The translations under genes and the position numbers were made by a program. The notes under the pieces are model-generated. The model did no database searches. It was not told the origin of the DNA and saw only the letters and a program-made list of their open reading frames with translations. From positions 186,001-250,000 of the forward strand of contig NZ_LNBE01000006.1 of the NCBI RefSeq assembly GCF_001445655.1: a DNA stretch of 64,000 bases. The letters run 5' to 3'. This DNA is from Streptomyces roseifaciens. Lineage in GTDB: Bacteria; Actinomycetota; Actinomycetes; Streptomycetales; Streptomycetaceae. Positions 46,701-55,138 of the stretch are shown here, piece by piece; position 1 is the first letter of the stretch; each line of letters begins with the position of its first letter.

Positions 46701-47504
46701 ATGGAGCATGAGGTGTTCGTCCCGTTCCCCGTCGAGGCGGTGCGCCGGGTCCTCGCCGACCCGGCGCGGGTGGCCCGGTGCGTTCCCGGCCTGCACCAGG
46801 ACAGTGCCGACGCCTCCGGTGAGACCGTCGCCGGGCGGCTGCGGCTGCGCATAGGCGGCTCGACCATCACCTACCGGGGCCATCTGCGGCTGACCGAGCG
46901 GGAGGGCGCGTACGAGCTCTCCGGCGAGGGCGCCGAGGTGCGCGGCACCGGCACGGTGGCGCTGACGCTGCGCGGCCGGCTGGCGGAGGCGCCCGGCGGC
47001 GCGCGGCTGACGTGCGCCGGGACGGTGACCACCGGCGGCCGGCTGGCGGAGTTCGACGAGAAGACCGCGGAGACGACCGCACGGCGGCTGCTGGACCGTT
47101 TCGCCGCGGCCCTGGTGGAGGAGCTGCGCGAGGACGCCGAGGAGGCGGCCGGCGGCGGCCCCCGGCTGGAGGGCGGCAGCGTCTTCGACACGGCCGTCCC
47201 GGCGCCCTCCCTCGACCCGTCGGCGGAGGACGACCTCGCGGACGACCTCGCCGACGACGACCTCGACGAGGACGACGTGGACGACGACGAGCCCCCGGCC
47301 GAGGCCGCGCACGCCCGCCGCACGATGATCGGCCGCAGCGCCGAGGAGGTCGACCACGCGCCGCCGCGCGGCCGCTACGCCCCCGTCCCGGCACCGGAGG
47401 CGGCCTCGGCGACGGCGACCGCCCTGCGGTGGGCGGCCCCCGCCGCGGCCGTGGCGCTGGCGGGAGCGGTCGTGGTCGGCCGCGTGCTGCGCCGCCGCCG
47501 CTGA
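46701..47504 (+). CDS. CoxG/SRPBCC-type protein with C-terminal membrane anchor
   Basis: The 267-residue protein begins with the SRPBCC lipid-binding fold of the CoxG type: HEVFVPFPVEAVRRVLAD, then VARCVPGLHQDSADASGETV. A long acidic linker (Asp/Glu runs near 170-205) and a single C-terminal membrane helix ending in RRRR follow. CoxG proteins assist molybdenum hydroxylases, but no such enzyme is in the window, so a role in membrane-linked lipid handling is equally possible. Confidence 0.85.
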   Translation: MEHEVFVPFPVEAVRRVLADPARVARCVPGLHQDSADASGETVAGRLRLRIGGSTITYRGHLRLTEREGAYELSGEGAEVRGTGTVALTLRGRLAEAPGGARLTCAGTVTTGGRLAEFDEKTAETTARRLLDRFAAALVEELREDAEEAAGGGPRLEGGSVFDTAVPAPSLDPSAEDDLADDLADDDLDEDDVDDDEPPAEAAHARRTMIGRSAEEVDHAPPRGRYAPVPAPEAASATATALRWAAPAAAVALAGAVVVGRVLRRRR

Positions 47505-47740
47505 CGGGCCGTAGGCGGGCCGTAGACGCAGCGCCGGCGACTGCCGACGGCCGCTGACAACGGGCTGCCGGCAAGCTGCCGATGGCGGCCGACGGCTGCT
47601 GACGGCGTGCTGCCTGCAGGCTGCTGACGGTCGGTCGGGCGCCCGCGGACGGTTGCTCCCGGCCCGGTCCGGATGCCCGTGGTGGCGGATGCCTGCGGCG
47701 GCGGATGCCCGCGGCGGCCGTTGCCCATAGGGTCGGAACC

Positions 47741-48607
47741 GTGACGAATGACGTACGCACAGACGACGCCGGTGACCAGCCCGGACGATTCAGCGAGCCC
47801 GTCCGGCCGGGGCAGCCGGGGCAGCCGGTCCGGCTCAAGGCCGGCGACGCCGAGCTCACCGTGGATCCCGCACACGGCTGCCGCCTGACCAGCCTCCGCA
47901 TCGGCGGGACGGAACTCCTGCGTCAGGGCGACAAGTACGGCTGCTTCCCCATGGTCCCGTGGTGCGGCCGGATCGAGCTGGGCCAGTTCCGCAACGGCGG
48001 CGAGCGGCACCAGATGCCCGTCAACCACCCGCCGCACGCCATCCACGGCACCGGCCGGGACACGGCCTGGCGTACGGCCCGGGCGGACGACTCCTCCGCC
48101 GCCTTCACCTACGACCTCGCCGCCCCCTGGCCGTACCCCGGCCGGGTCACGCAGCTGGTCGAGCTGGCCCCCGACGCCGTCACCCTCACCATGGGCGTGG
48201 AGGCGGCGAGCGACTCCTTCCCGGCGCAGGCCGGCTGGCACCCCTGGTTCCTGCGGAACCTCGGCACCGGCGAGGACGTGCGGATCGACTTCGCCCCCGG
48301 CTGGCAGGAGGAGCGCGGCGACGACCACATCCCCACCGGCCGCCGCATCGACCCCCTCCCCGGCCCCTGGGACGACTGCTTCGGGATGCCCGACGGCGTC
48401 GACGTGACCCTGACCTGGCCCGGCGCCCTTGAGCTGAAGGTGGCGAGCCGCACCGAGTGGGTCGTGGTCTACGACGAGCAGGAGGCGGCCGTCTGCGTCG
48501 AGCCGCAGTCCGGCCCGCCCAACGGCCTGAACACCCTGCCCCGCCTCGTCACGCCGATCGACCCGCTGGAGATCTCCACGACGTGGACCTGGCGGACGCT
48601 GGCCTAA
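47741..48607 (+). CDS. Aldose 1-epimerase-type protein
   Basis: The 288-residue product is of the galactose-mutarotase fold. Active-site features include PMVPWCGRIELGQF near residue 70, the catalytic-type HPPHAIHGTGRD near 94, AGWHPWFLRNLG near 168 and VCVEPQSGPPNGLN near 255. It should interconvert sugar anomers. GTG 47741 is favoured over an in-frame ATG-free upstream extension. It ends 11 bases before pyrE starts, suggesting an operon. Confidence 0.85.
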   Translation: MTNDVRTDDAGDQPGRFSEPVRPGQPGQPVRLKAGDAELTVDPAHGCRLTSLRIGGTELLRQGDKYGCFPMVPWCGRIELGQFRNGGERHQMPVNHPPHAIHGTGRDTAWRTARADDSSAAFTYDLAAPWPYPGRVTQLVELAPDAVTLTMGVEAASDSFPAQAGWHPWFLRNLGTGEDVRIDFAPGWQEERGDDHIPTGRRIDPLPGPWDDCFGMPDGVDVTLTWPGALELKVASRTEWVVVYDEQEAAVCVEPQSGPPNGLNTLPRLVTPIDPLEISTTWTWRTLA

Positions 48608-48617
48608 GCTCATGGGC

Positions 48618-49154
48618 ATGAGCACGCGTGACGCCCTGCTGCAGCAGATCAAGGACAAGGCCGTGGTCCACGGCAAGGTGACCCTCTCCTCCGGCAAGGA
48701 GGCCGACTACTACATCGACCTGCGCCGGATCACCCTGGACGCCGAGGCCGCGCCGCTGGTCGGCCAGGTCATGCTGGACGCCACGGCCGACCTGGACTTC
48801 GACGCCGTGGGCGGGCTCACCCTGGGCGCCGACCCGGTGGCCACGTCGATGCTGCACGCCGCCGCCGCGCGCGGCCGCAAGCTGGACGCCTTCGTCGTCC
48901 GCAAGGCGCAGAAGACCCACGGCATGCAGCGCCGCATCGAGGGCCCGGACATCAAGGGCCGCCGCGTCCTGGTCGTCGAGGACACCTCGACCACCGGCGG
49001 CTCCCCGCTGACCGCCGTCGAGGCGGCGCGCGAGGCGGGCGCGGAGGTCGTCGCGGTCGCGACGATCGTCGACCGCGGGGCCGCTTCCGCGATCGAGGGC
49101 GCCGGCCTGCGCTATGTGACGGGCTACTCGCTGGGGGACCTGGATCTGTCCTGA
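48618..49154 (+). CDS. pyrE: Orotate phosphoribosyltransferase
   Basis: The 178-residue enzyme makes orotidine monophosphate from orotate and PRPP in pyrimidine synthesis. The PRPP loop VLVVEDTSTTGGS is near residue 117, and SSGKEADYYIDLRR is near residue 26. I start at ATG 48618 (MSTRDALLQQIK); an ATG six bases earlier is possible. It follows the aldose-epimerase gene closely. Confidence 0.95.
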   Translation: MSTRDALLQQIKDKAVVHGKVTLSSGKEADYYIDLRRITLDAEAAPLVGQVMLDATADLDFDAVGGLTLGADPVATSMLHAAAARGRKLDAFVVRKAQKTHGMQRRIEGPDIKGRRVLVVEDTSTTGGSPLTAVEAAREAGAEVVAVATIVDRGAASAIEGAGLRYVTGYSLGDLDLS

Positions 49155-49191
49155 CCTGCTGTTTCCTGGCGGCGTTCAGGCCCGGGGGTGT

Positions 49192-49207
49192 GGTTTCACG
49201 TGAAACC
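49192..49207. promoter_or_regulatory. parS: parS-like ParB-binding site
   Basis: GGTTTCACGTGAAACC is a perfect 16-bp palindrome containing the Streptomyces parS consensus GTTTCACGTGAAAC. It lies in the gap between pyrE and fbaA. It fits an origin-proximal position, since parS sites cluster around oriC. Confidence 0.9.
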
Positions 49208-49228
49208 GCACCCCCTGCGCATGCCCGA

Positions 49229-49240
49229 GCTCATATGAGC
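49229..49240. promoter_or_regulatory. 12-bp palindrome GCTCATATGAGC
   Basis: A perfect palindrome in the fbaA leader, 22 bases after the parS-like site. It could be a regulator operator; none is known to me. Confidence 0.4.
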
Positions 49241-49361
49241 GTGGTGAGCCTCATGTGGAGTAATTCGGGGAGTCTGGGAGTATGGGGGCGACGATGACCG
49301 TCGCCCCCTAGGTCAGGGCCCCGAACCACGCCCGTACCCGCACATCACAAGGAGCGGACAG

Positions 49362-50384
49362 ATGCCCATCGCAACCCCCGAGGTCTACAACGAGATGCTC
49401 GACCGGGCGAAGGCAGGCAAGTTCGCCTACCCGGCCATCAACGTCACCTCGACGCAGACCCTCCACGCCGCGCTGCGCGGTTTCGCCGAGGCGGAGAGCG
49501 ACGGCATCATCCAGATCTCCACCGGCGGTGCGGAGTTCCTGGGCGGTCAGTACAGCAAGGACATGGTCTCGGGCGCCGTCGCGCTCGCCGAGTTCGCGCA
49601 CGTCGTCGCCAAGAAGTACCCGGTGAACATCGCGCTGCACACCGACCACTGCCCGAAGGACAAGCTGGACGGCTACGTCCGCCCGCTGCTCGCGATCTCC
49701 CAGGAGCGCGTCGCCGCCGGTCAGAACCCGCTCTTCCAGTCCCACATGTGGGACGGCTCCGCCGAGAAGCTCGACGAGAACCTCGCCATCGCGAAGGAGC
49801 TCCTCGCCGAGGCCGTGAAGGCGAAGATCATCCTCGAGGTCGAGATCACCCCGACCGGCGGCGAGGAGGACGGCGTCTCCCACGAGATCAACGACGACCT
49901 CTACACCACCGTCTCGGACGTGGAGCGCACCGCCGAGGCGCTGGGCCTGGGCGAGAAGGGCCGCTACCTGCTGGCCGCCTCCTTCGGCAACGTCCACGGC
50001 GTCTACAAGCCGGGCAACGTCGTGCTGCGCCCCGAGCTGCTCCGCGACCTCCAGGACGGCATCGCCGCCAAGCACGGCAAGGCCGACCCGTTCGACTTCG
50101 TCTTCCACGGCGGCTCCGGCTCCACGGAGGAGGAGATCCGCACCGCGCTGGAGAACGGCGTCGTGAAGATGAACCTCGACACCGACACCCAGTACGCCTT
50201 CACCCGTCCGGTGGCGGCCCACATGTTCAAGAACTACGACGGCGTCCTGAAGGTCGACGGCGAGGTCGGCGACAAGAAGACCTACGACCCGCGCACCTGG
50301 GGCAAGCTGGCCGAGGCGAGCATGGCCGAGCGCGTCACCAAGGCGTGCGCGGACCTGCGCTCCACGGGCACCAAGCTGAAGTAG
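49362..50384 (+). CDS. fbaA: Class II fructose-bisphosphate aldolase
   Basis: The 340-residue zinc aldolase cleaves fructose 1,6-bisphosphate in glycolysis. Conserved blocks include IALHTDHCPKDKLDGY near residue 88 (metal ligands), the VEITPTGGEEDGVSHE segment near 162, ASFGNVHGVYKPGNV near 207, FHGGSGSTEEEI near 248 and NLDTDTQYAFTRPV near 270. ATG 49362 has AAGGAGCGG before it. A strong terminator follows at 50426. Confidence 0.97.
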   Translation: MPIATPEVYNEMLDRAKAGKFAYPAINVTSTQTLHAALRGFAEAESDGIIQISTGGAEFLGGQYSKDMVSGAVALAEFAHVVAKKYPVNIALHTDHCPKDKLDGYVRPLLAISQERVAAGQNPLFQSHMWDGSAEKLDENLAIAKELLAEAVKAKIILEVEITPTGGEEDGVSHEINDDLYTTVSDVERTAEALGLGEKGRYLLAASFGNVHGVYKPGNVVLRPELLRDLQDGIAAKHGKADPFDFVFHGGSGSTEEEIRTALENGVVKMNLDTDTQYAFTRPVAAHMFKNYDGVLKVDGEVGDKKTYDPRTWGKLAEASMAERVTKACADLRSTGTKLK

Positions 50385-50425
50385 CGGCACCAAGCAGAAG
50401 CAACGGCCGCCCGTACGGCTTCCAG

Positions 50426-50458
50426 GGGCCCGGCCCGCTCACCGAGCGGGCCGGGCCC
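50426..50458 (+). terminator. Terminator of fbaA
   Basis: GGGCCCGGCCCGCTC (50426-50440) pairs perfectly with 50444-50458 across a 3-base loop, then CTT. Confidence 0.9.
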
Positions 50459-50541
50459 TTCGGCATGGCTGCGCGGGCCTTCGCGCGGCCGTGAGGGCCC
50501 TTCGCGTGGCCGCCCGCGCCGGGCCGGGGGATGATCGCGCC

Positions 50542-52167
50542 ATGAGCGACTCCGCACCGGAACCCGGGCGCGGGCCCGGCCCCGGCCCCGAGCCGCCCCC
50601 ACCCTCACCCCCGTCTTCGTCCCCGTCCTCACCCCCGTCCCCGGCGCAGGCCGCGGCGGCAGGCCGGGACCCCGCGGCCGACGACGGGCCCGCGGTGCGC
50701 CTGGGCACCGCCACGGGGCGCGCGGTGCTGCTGACGGCCGTCCTCGGCTCGGGCATGGCCATGCTCGACAGCACCGTCGTCAACGTCGCCCTGCCGCACA
50801 TCGGCCGGGACCTCGGCGCGGACCTGGGCGGCCTGCAGTGGACGATCAACGCCTACATGCTCACCCTCGCCGGCCTGATCCTGCTGGGCGGTGCGCTGGG
50901 GGACCGCTTCGGCCGGCGCCGGATCTTCGTCATCGGCGTGGTGTGGTTCGCGCTGGCCTCGCTCCTGTGCGGGATCGCCCCGAGCGCCGGGGTGCTGATC
51001 GCGGCGCGCGCCCTGCAGGGCGTCGGCGGCGCGCTGCTCACCCCCGGCTCGCTCGCCCTCATCCAGGCCGTCTTCCGCCCCCAGGACCGGGCCGCGGCCG
51101 TCGGCGCGTGGTCGGGGCTCGGCGGGGTGGCCTCCGCGATCGGCCCGTTCGTCGGCGGCTGGCTGGTGGACGGCCCGGGCTGGCGCTGGGTGTTCCTGAT
51201 CAACCTGCCGCTGGCGGCGGTGTGCGTGCCCGTGGCCGTGAAGTACGTCCCGGAGACGCGCGACCCGGACGCGGGCGGGCGGTTCGACGTCCTCGGTGCG
51301 GCCCTGGGCGCACTCGCCCTCGGCGCGGTGACGTACGCGCTCATCGCCGCCCCCGACAAGGGCGCCTCGGCCTGGGTGATCGGCCCCGCGGTCGCGGGCG
51401 TCCTGCTCGGCGCCGCGTTCTGCTGGGTGGAGGCCCACAGGCCCGATCCCATGCTGCCGCTGGAGATCTTCTCCATCCGCCTGTTCTCGTCGATCAACGC
51501 GGTGACGGTGTTCGTCTACGCGGCCTTCAGCGGCTTCTTCTTCCTCTCCGTGCTGCAGCTGCAGGTCGTGCTGGGCTGGTCGGCGCTCGCGGCGGGCACG
51601 GCCCTGCTGCCCACGACGGTGCTGATGCTGCTGCTGTCGGCCCGCTCCGGGGAGATCGCCCAGCGCATCGGCCCGCGCCTGCCCCTCACGGCCGGGTCGC
51701 TGCTGTGCGCCGTCGGCATGGTCCTCATGGTCCGCGTCGACCGCGGCGCCTCGTACTGGACGGACCTCCTGCCGCCGCTCGTGGTCCTCGGCCTGGGCAT
51801 GACCGCGCTCGTCGCCCCGCTCACCGCGACGGTCCTGGCCTCCGTGGACGTGGCCCGCGCCGGCCTGGCCAGCGGCATCAACAACGCGGCCGCCCGCGCG
51901 GCGGGCCTGGTCGCCGTGGCCGCACTGCCCCTGCTGGTGGGCATGGGCCCCGACGCCTACCGCGACCCCGAGGCGTTCGGGGACACCTTCCGCAAGGCGA
52001 TGTACTGGTGTGCGGGCTCCCTGGTGCTGGGCGCGCTCCTGGCCTGGTTCACGGTCCGCTCCACGTGCCTGCGCGCCCCCAAGCCCACCGGCGAACGGCC
52101 CTGCCACCCGGAGGCCGCCTACCACTGCGGCACGGCCTCGCCGCCGCTGGACCCGGGGGACGCGTGA
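50542..52167 (+). CDS. MFS multidrug exporter (DHA2-type)
   Basis: The 541-residue transporter has a Pro/Ser-rich N-terminus of about 60 residues and then 13-14 membrane helices. Family motifs are MLDSTVVNVALPHI near residue 75, LGDRFGRRRIF (motif A) near 130 and GPFVGGWLVDGPGWRWVF (motif C) near 205. It probably exports drugs or other small molecules by proton antiport. ATG 50542 is used; an open frame runs further upstream without a start context. It follows fbaA with its own leader. Confidence 0.9.
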   Translation: MSDSAPEPGRGPGPGPEPPPPSPPSSSPSSPPSPAQAAAAGRDPAADDGPAVRLGTATGRAVLLTAVLGSGMAMLDSTVVNVALPHIGRDLGADLGGLQWTINAYMLTLAGLILLGGALGDRFGRRRIFVIGVVWFALASLLCGIAPSAGVLIAARALQGVGGALLTPGSLALIQAVFRPQDRAAAVGAWSGLGGVASAIGPFVGGWLVDGPGWRWVFLINLPLAAVCVPVAVKYVPETRDPDAGGRFDVLGAALGALALGAVTYALIAAPDKGASAWVIGPAVAGVLLGAAFCWVEAHRPDPMLPLEIFSIRLFSSINAVTVFVYAAFSGFFFLSVLQLQVVLGWSALAAGTALLPTTVLMLLLSARSGEIAQRIGPRLPLTAGSLLCAVGMVLMVRVDRGASYWTDLLPPLVVLGLGMTALVAPLTATVLASVDVARAGLASGINNAAARAAGLVAVAALPLLVGMGPDAYRDPEAFGDTFRKAMYWCAGSLVLGALLAWFTVRSTCLRAPKPTGERPCHPEAAYHCGTASPPLDPGDA

Positions 52168-52241
52168 GCGGGCGGACCGCAACGCGAAAAGCCCCCGGTG
52201 CCCGGTAACGCAAAGCGCAGGGGAAGGGCAGACTGGAGCGC

Positions 52242-52655
52242 ATGTCCATTCACGAGAACCTGCTCGGGGGCCCGCCCCCGACCCACCTGCCCGACGACCC
52301 GGAGCCGCGTGAGCTGCTCGCCTCCGGGGCGGCTCCCGCCGAGGTCGCCGCGAAGTACCCGGCGTCCTCGCTCGCGTGGGCGCAGCTCGCCGACGAGGCG
52401 TTCGAGGCCGGCCGGGTCGTCGAGTCCTACGCCTACGCCCGCACCGGCTACCACCGCGGCCTCGACGCACTGCGCCGCAGCGGCTGGAAGGGCCACGGCC
52501 CGGTCCCCTTCGAGCACGAGCCGAACCGCGGCTTCCTGCGCGCGCTGCACGCCCTCGCGCGCGCCGCACAGGCGATCGGCGAGCAGGAGGAGTACGAGCG
52601 CTGCTCCACCTTCCTCCGCGACAGCTCGCCCACGGCCGCCAACACCCTGGGCTGA
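52242..52655 (+). CDS. DUF3151-family protein
   Basis: The 137-residue helical protein belongs to the actinobacterial DUF3151 family. Characteristic segments are KYPASSLAWAQLADEAFEAG near residue 40, YAYARTGYHRGLDALR near 65 and EPNRGFLRALHALARAAQ near 95. The family is often close to fbaA and purA, as here. The function is unknown. GGGGAAGGG lies upstream of ATG 52242. Confidence 0.85.
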   Translation: MSIHENLLGGPPPTHLPDDPEPRELLASGAAPAEVAAKYPASSLAWAQLADEAFEAGRVVESYAYARTGYHRGLDALRRSGWKGHGPVPFEHEPNRGFLRALHALARAAQAIGEQEEYERCSTFLRDSSPTAANTLG

Positions 52656-52686
52656 GCGGGTTGCGCTGCGCTGAGCTGAGCTGAAA

Positions 52687-52731
52687 GACCGGCCGGAGCG
52701 CCCCGCCTTGTGCGGGGCGCTCCGGCCGGTC
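52687..52731. terminator. Bidirectional terminator after the DUF3151 gene
   Basis: A 20-bp perfect stem (GACCGGCCGGAGCGCCCCGC and its complement) with a 5-base loop separates the DUF3151 gene from the convergent small gene at 52754. Confidence 0.9.
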
Positions 52732-52753
52732 GGTGGGCTTACCGTGGGACGCC

Positions 52754-52921
52754 TCAGACGGGGCTGATCCCGGCTTGAGCCTTGATGGTGTCCACGGCTT
52801 CACTGGTGAGAAGCCGAAGCGGCACAACGGTCCACCGGTCGCCCTTGCGCTTGGTGCGCCCGATAGGGACGAATCCATGGTCGCGCCGGAGGTCTCTGAC
52901 CAGGTGCTCGCCGTGGATCAT
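52754..52921 (-). CDS. Small protein in XRE-linked pair (55 aa)
   Basis: The 55-residue product begins MIHGEHLVRDLRRDHGF, is basic in the middle (RTKRKGDRW) and ends with EAVDTIKAQAGISPV. Its ATG overlaps the stop of the 67-residue gene by four bases (ATGA), so the two are co-translated. No family is recognised. The pair is divergent from the XRE regulator gene and could be its target or partner. Confidence 0.65.
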   Translation of the reverse strand: MIHGEHLVRDLRRDHGFVPIGRTKRKGDRWTVVPLRLLTSEAVDTIKAQAGISPV

Positions 52922-53121
52922 GCGCTACTTCCCGCCCTCTCGGGCTTGTGGGGATACCGGGCCTGGTGTTCTTCCCGTGCTGCGCCGTAGTCGGCCACGG
53001 CTCGCGCGTCGCCGCGTTTCTCGGCCCCCCTGATGGCGCGGGCGAAGATGCGGCACACCGGGCACTCCTCCGGTGTCGGGCAGAGAGGCGGGCCGCTTGA
53101 GTGCGGCACAGCAACCGTCAT
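52918..53121 (-). CDS. Small Cys-containing protein in XRE-linked pair (67 aa)
   Basis: The 67-residue product contains LCPTPEECPVCRIFARAI, with three cysteines that could form a metal site, and a helical Ala/Arg-rich C-terminal half (KRGDARAVADYGAAREEHQA). GGAGGATCG lies before ATG 53121. It is followed by the coupled 55-residue gene. It is divergent from the XRE/DUF397 locus, an arrangement common in Streptomyces WhiJ-like loci, where small companion genes flank the regulator. Confidence 0.7.
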   Translation of the reverse strand: MTVAVPHSSGPPLCPTPEECPVCRIFARAIRGAEKRGDARAVADYGAAREEHQARYPHKPERAGSSA

Positions 53122-53212
53122 CTTGTTCGATCCTCCGTGTGTCCCGCCCCGAACGGGCGGGCATCAACCGTGAGGCTCAGATTCCACCCTCGTGGTGCCG
53201 CTGAGAAGGCTA

Positions 53213-53227
53213 GTTTGCATGCCAAAC
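53213..53227. promoter_or_regulatory. Inverted repeat GTTTG-N5-CAAAC, candidate XRE operator
   Basis: The 5-bp arms with a 5-base centre (CATGC) lie between the divergent small-gene pair and the XRE gene, 27 bases before the latter's start. Confidence 0.4.
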
Positions 53228-53254
53228 ACCTTTGGAATGCCGGGGGTTAGGTGC

Positions 53255-54170
53255 ATGGCCGAGGAGTACGAGTCACCCGTCGTGACGTTCGGCGAGGAGA
53301 TCAAACACGCGCGCGAAGCTCGCGGGTGGTCGCAGGAGAAGCTGGCGGAAGAGCTGCACTTCCGGCAGCCCTACGTCAGCAAGGTCGAGACGGGGCGGCA
53401 ACTCGCCTCCGCGCAGTTCGCCGAGCAGTGCGACAGGGTGTTCGGCACGCCGGGGGTGTACACGCGGATGCGTCGGCGGGCGGCCGATTGGGGTAACCCC
53501 GTCTGGTTCATTCCCTATCTGGAGCTTGAGCGTGAAGCGCGGGCCGTCTGGGACTACTCCACCACGCGTGTAACGGGCATCTTGCAAACGCCGGAATATG
53601 CCGAAGCGGTGTTCCGGGCCGCTCATCGGCAAGAGTCAGCAGACTGGATCAAAGCGCGTGTCGAGAAGCGCATGCAGCGCCGCGAGGTATTCGAGCGCAG
53701 CGACCCCCTGTCGCTGTCGGTGATCCTTTACGAACCTGCCCTGTGGGCCACTGTGGGTGGCGCGGGCGTCATGAGGGCCCAGCTGCGTCACCTCGTGGCC
53801 GAGTCCGAGTCACCGCACATCACGCTGCAAGTGTTCCCGGTCACTGCCGGAACCGTGGTGCGGGGGGGCGCCCTTTACGGTGGTGACTGCCCGGGACGGA
53901 ACCCACGTCCTGTACGAAGAGACGTATACGCGAGGGCGGGTGGATGACTCGGCGGAAGCGGTTGCCGAGGCGCGGGCGGCCTACGAGCTGCTGCGCACCG
54001 ATGCTCTTTCGCGCGACGATTCCGTCTCCCTTATTCGACACGTTATGGAGGCGTACACCCATGAGCGCCATATGGAAGAAGTCCAGCTACAGCGAAGCCA
54101 ACGGCGGTATGTGCGTCGAATGGGCCCCCGCCCTCGCCCCGTCCGGCGTCGTCCCCGTCCGGGACAGTAA
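53255..54170 (+). pseudogene. XRE-family regulator (WhiJ-like, DUF5753) with frameshift
   Basis: The frame starting at ATG 53255 encodes an N-terminal XRE helix-turn-helix (ARGWSQEKLAEEL and QPYVSKVETGRQ). A DUF5753 region (LELEREARAVWDYS, VTGILQTPEYAEAVF) follows and extends to TAGTVVRGG. It then runs into a run of seven G bases at about 53862-53868 and continues to a stop at 53947 with an unrelated tail. Removing one G restores the family C-terminus in the next frame: APFTVVTARDGTHVLYEE, then a helical end near DSVSLIRHVMEAYTHE. So a one-base insertion disrupts the gene, or the sequence has an error there. It precedes a DUF397 gene, its usual partner. Confidence 0.75.
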
Positions 54171-54261
54171 GAACCCTGACGGGCCGGTCATAGCCGTTCC
54201 GGCCGCAGCGTGGTCCATGTTCATAACGACCCTTGCCGTCAGCACACATCGGCCCGCATGA
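54061..54261 (+). CDS. DUF397-family small protein
   Basis: The 66-residue product has the DUF397 signature WKKSSYSEANGGMCVEWAP, then VPVRDSKNPDGPVI and a C-terminal AWSMFITTL. DUF397 proteins accompany XRE/DUF5753 regulators in Streptomyces and are thought to act with them in developmental control. Its ATG at 54061 lies within the 3' end of the frameshifted regulator, in another frame. Confidence 0.85.
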   Translation: MSAIWKKSSYSEANGGMCVEWAPALAPSGVVPVRDSKNPDGPVIAVPAAAWSMFITTLAVSTHRPA

Positions 54262-54307
54262 TCGCCGCAGTGGCCCGGCGATCCCGGGAGCGACGGCAGG
54301 GGAGACG

Positions 54308-55138
54308 ATGATGACTTCCGACTCACAGGACACCGCACCCAACCTGCACTTCACCGGCACCACCCCGTACGAGGACTACGTGCGGGCCTCGGTGCTCAGC
54401 AATCTTCAGGAGCCCCTCTCCGAGGACCCCGGGGAGATGGCCTTCCTCGTCACCACCCAGGTGATGGAGCTCTGGTTCACGGTCATCGTGCACGAGTGGG
54501 AGACCGCCGCGCGTGCCCTGCGCGACGACGACCTGCCGGTGGCGATGGCCGCCCTGAAGCGGTCCACGTACGAGCTGATGTCGCTCAATGCTTCGTGGGA
54601 GCCGCTGGCCCACCTCACCCCGGCCCAGTTCAACGCCTTCCGCTCGGCCCTGGGTGACGCCTCAGGCTTCCAGTCGGCCATGCACCGCCGCCTGGAGTTC
54701 CTCCTGGGCGACAAGTCCGCGTCCATGCTCGTGCCGCACCAGGGCGCACCGCAGATCCACGCCGAGCTGGAGAAGGCGCTGTACGCACCGAGCCTGTACG
54801 ACGAGGTGTTGCGCCATCTCGCGCGCCGTGGCCACGAGATACCCGAGTCCGTCCTCGGCCGCGACGTCTCCGAGCGGTACGCCGCCGACCCGGCGGTCGA
54901 GGTGGTCTGGGAGCGCATATACGCCGGGGACCAGAGCAGCCCGGAGTGCCGGCTGGGGGAGGCGCTGACGGAGGTCGCGGAGCTCGTCTGGCGCTGGCGC
55001 AACGACCACTTGGTGGCCACGCGCAGAGCCATGGGCGCGAAGGTGGGCACGGGCGGCTCGCCGGGCGTCGCCTGGCTGGAGAAGCGGGCGACGAAGAACG
55101 TGTTCCCCGAGCTGTGGACGGCGCGCAGCCGTGTCTGA
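54308..55138 (+). CDS. kynA: Tryptophan 2,3-dioxygenase
   Basis: The 276-residue haem enzyme opens the indole ring of tryptophan to N-formylkynurenine, the first step of the kynurenine pathway. Family motifs are TTQVMELWFTVIVHEWE near residue 50, FRSALGDASGFQS near 115 and LVWRWRNDHLVATRRAMG near 240. The start is ATG 54308 or 54311, with GGGGAGACG upstream. Its stop overlaps the start of the kynureninase gene by eight bases. Confidence 0.92.
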   Translation: MMTSDSQDTAPNLHFTGTTPYEDYVRASVLSNLQEPLSEDPGEMAFLVTTQVMELWFTVIVHEWETAARALRDDDLPVAMAALKRSTYELMSLNASWEPLAHLTPAQFNAFRSALGDASGFQSAMHRRLEFLLGDKSASMLVPHQGAPQIHAELEKALYAPSLYDEVLRHLARRGHEIPESVLGRDVSERYAADPAVEVVWERIYAGDQSSPECRLGEALTEVAELVWRWRNDHLVATRRAMGAKVGTGGSPGVAWLEKRATKNVFPELWTARSRV

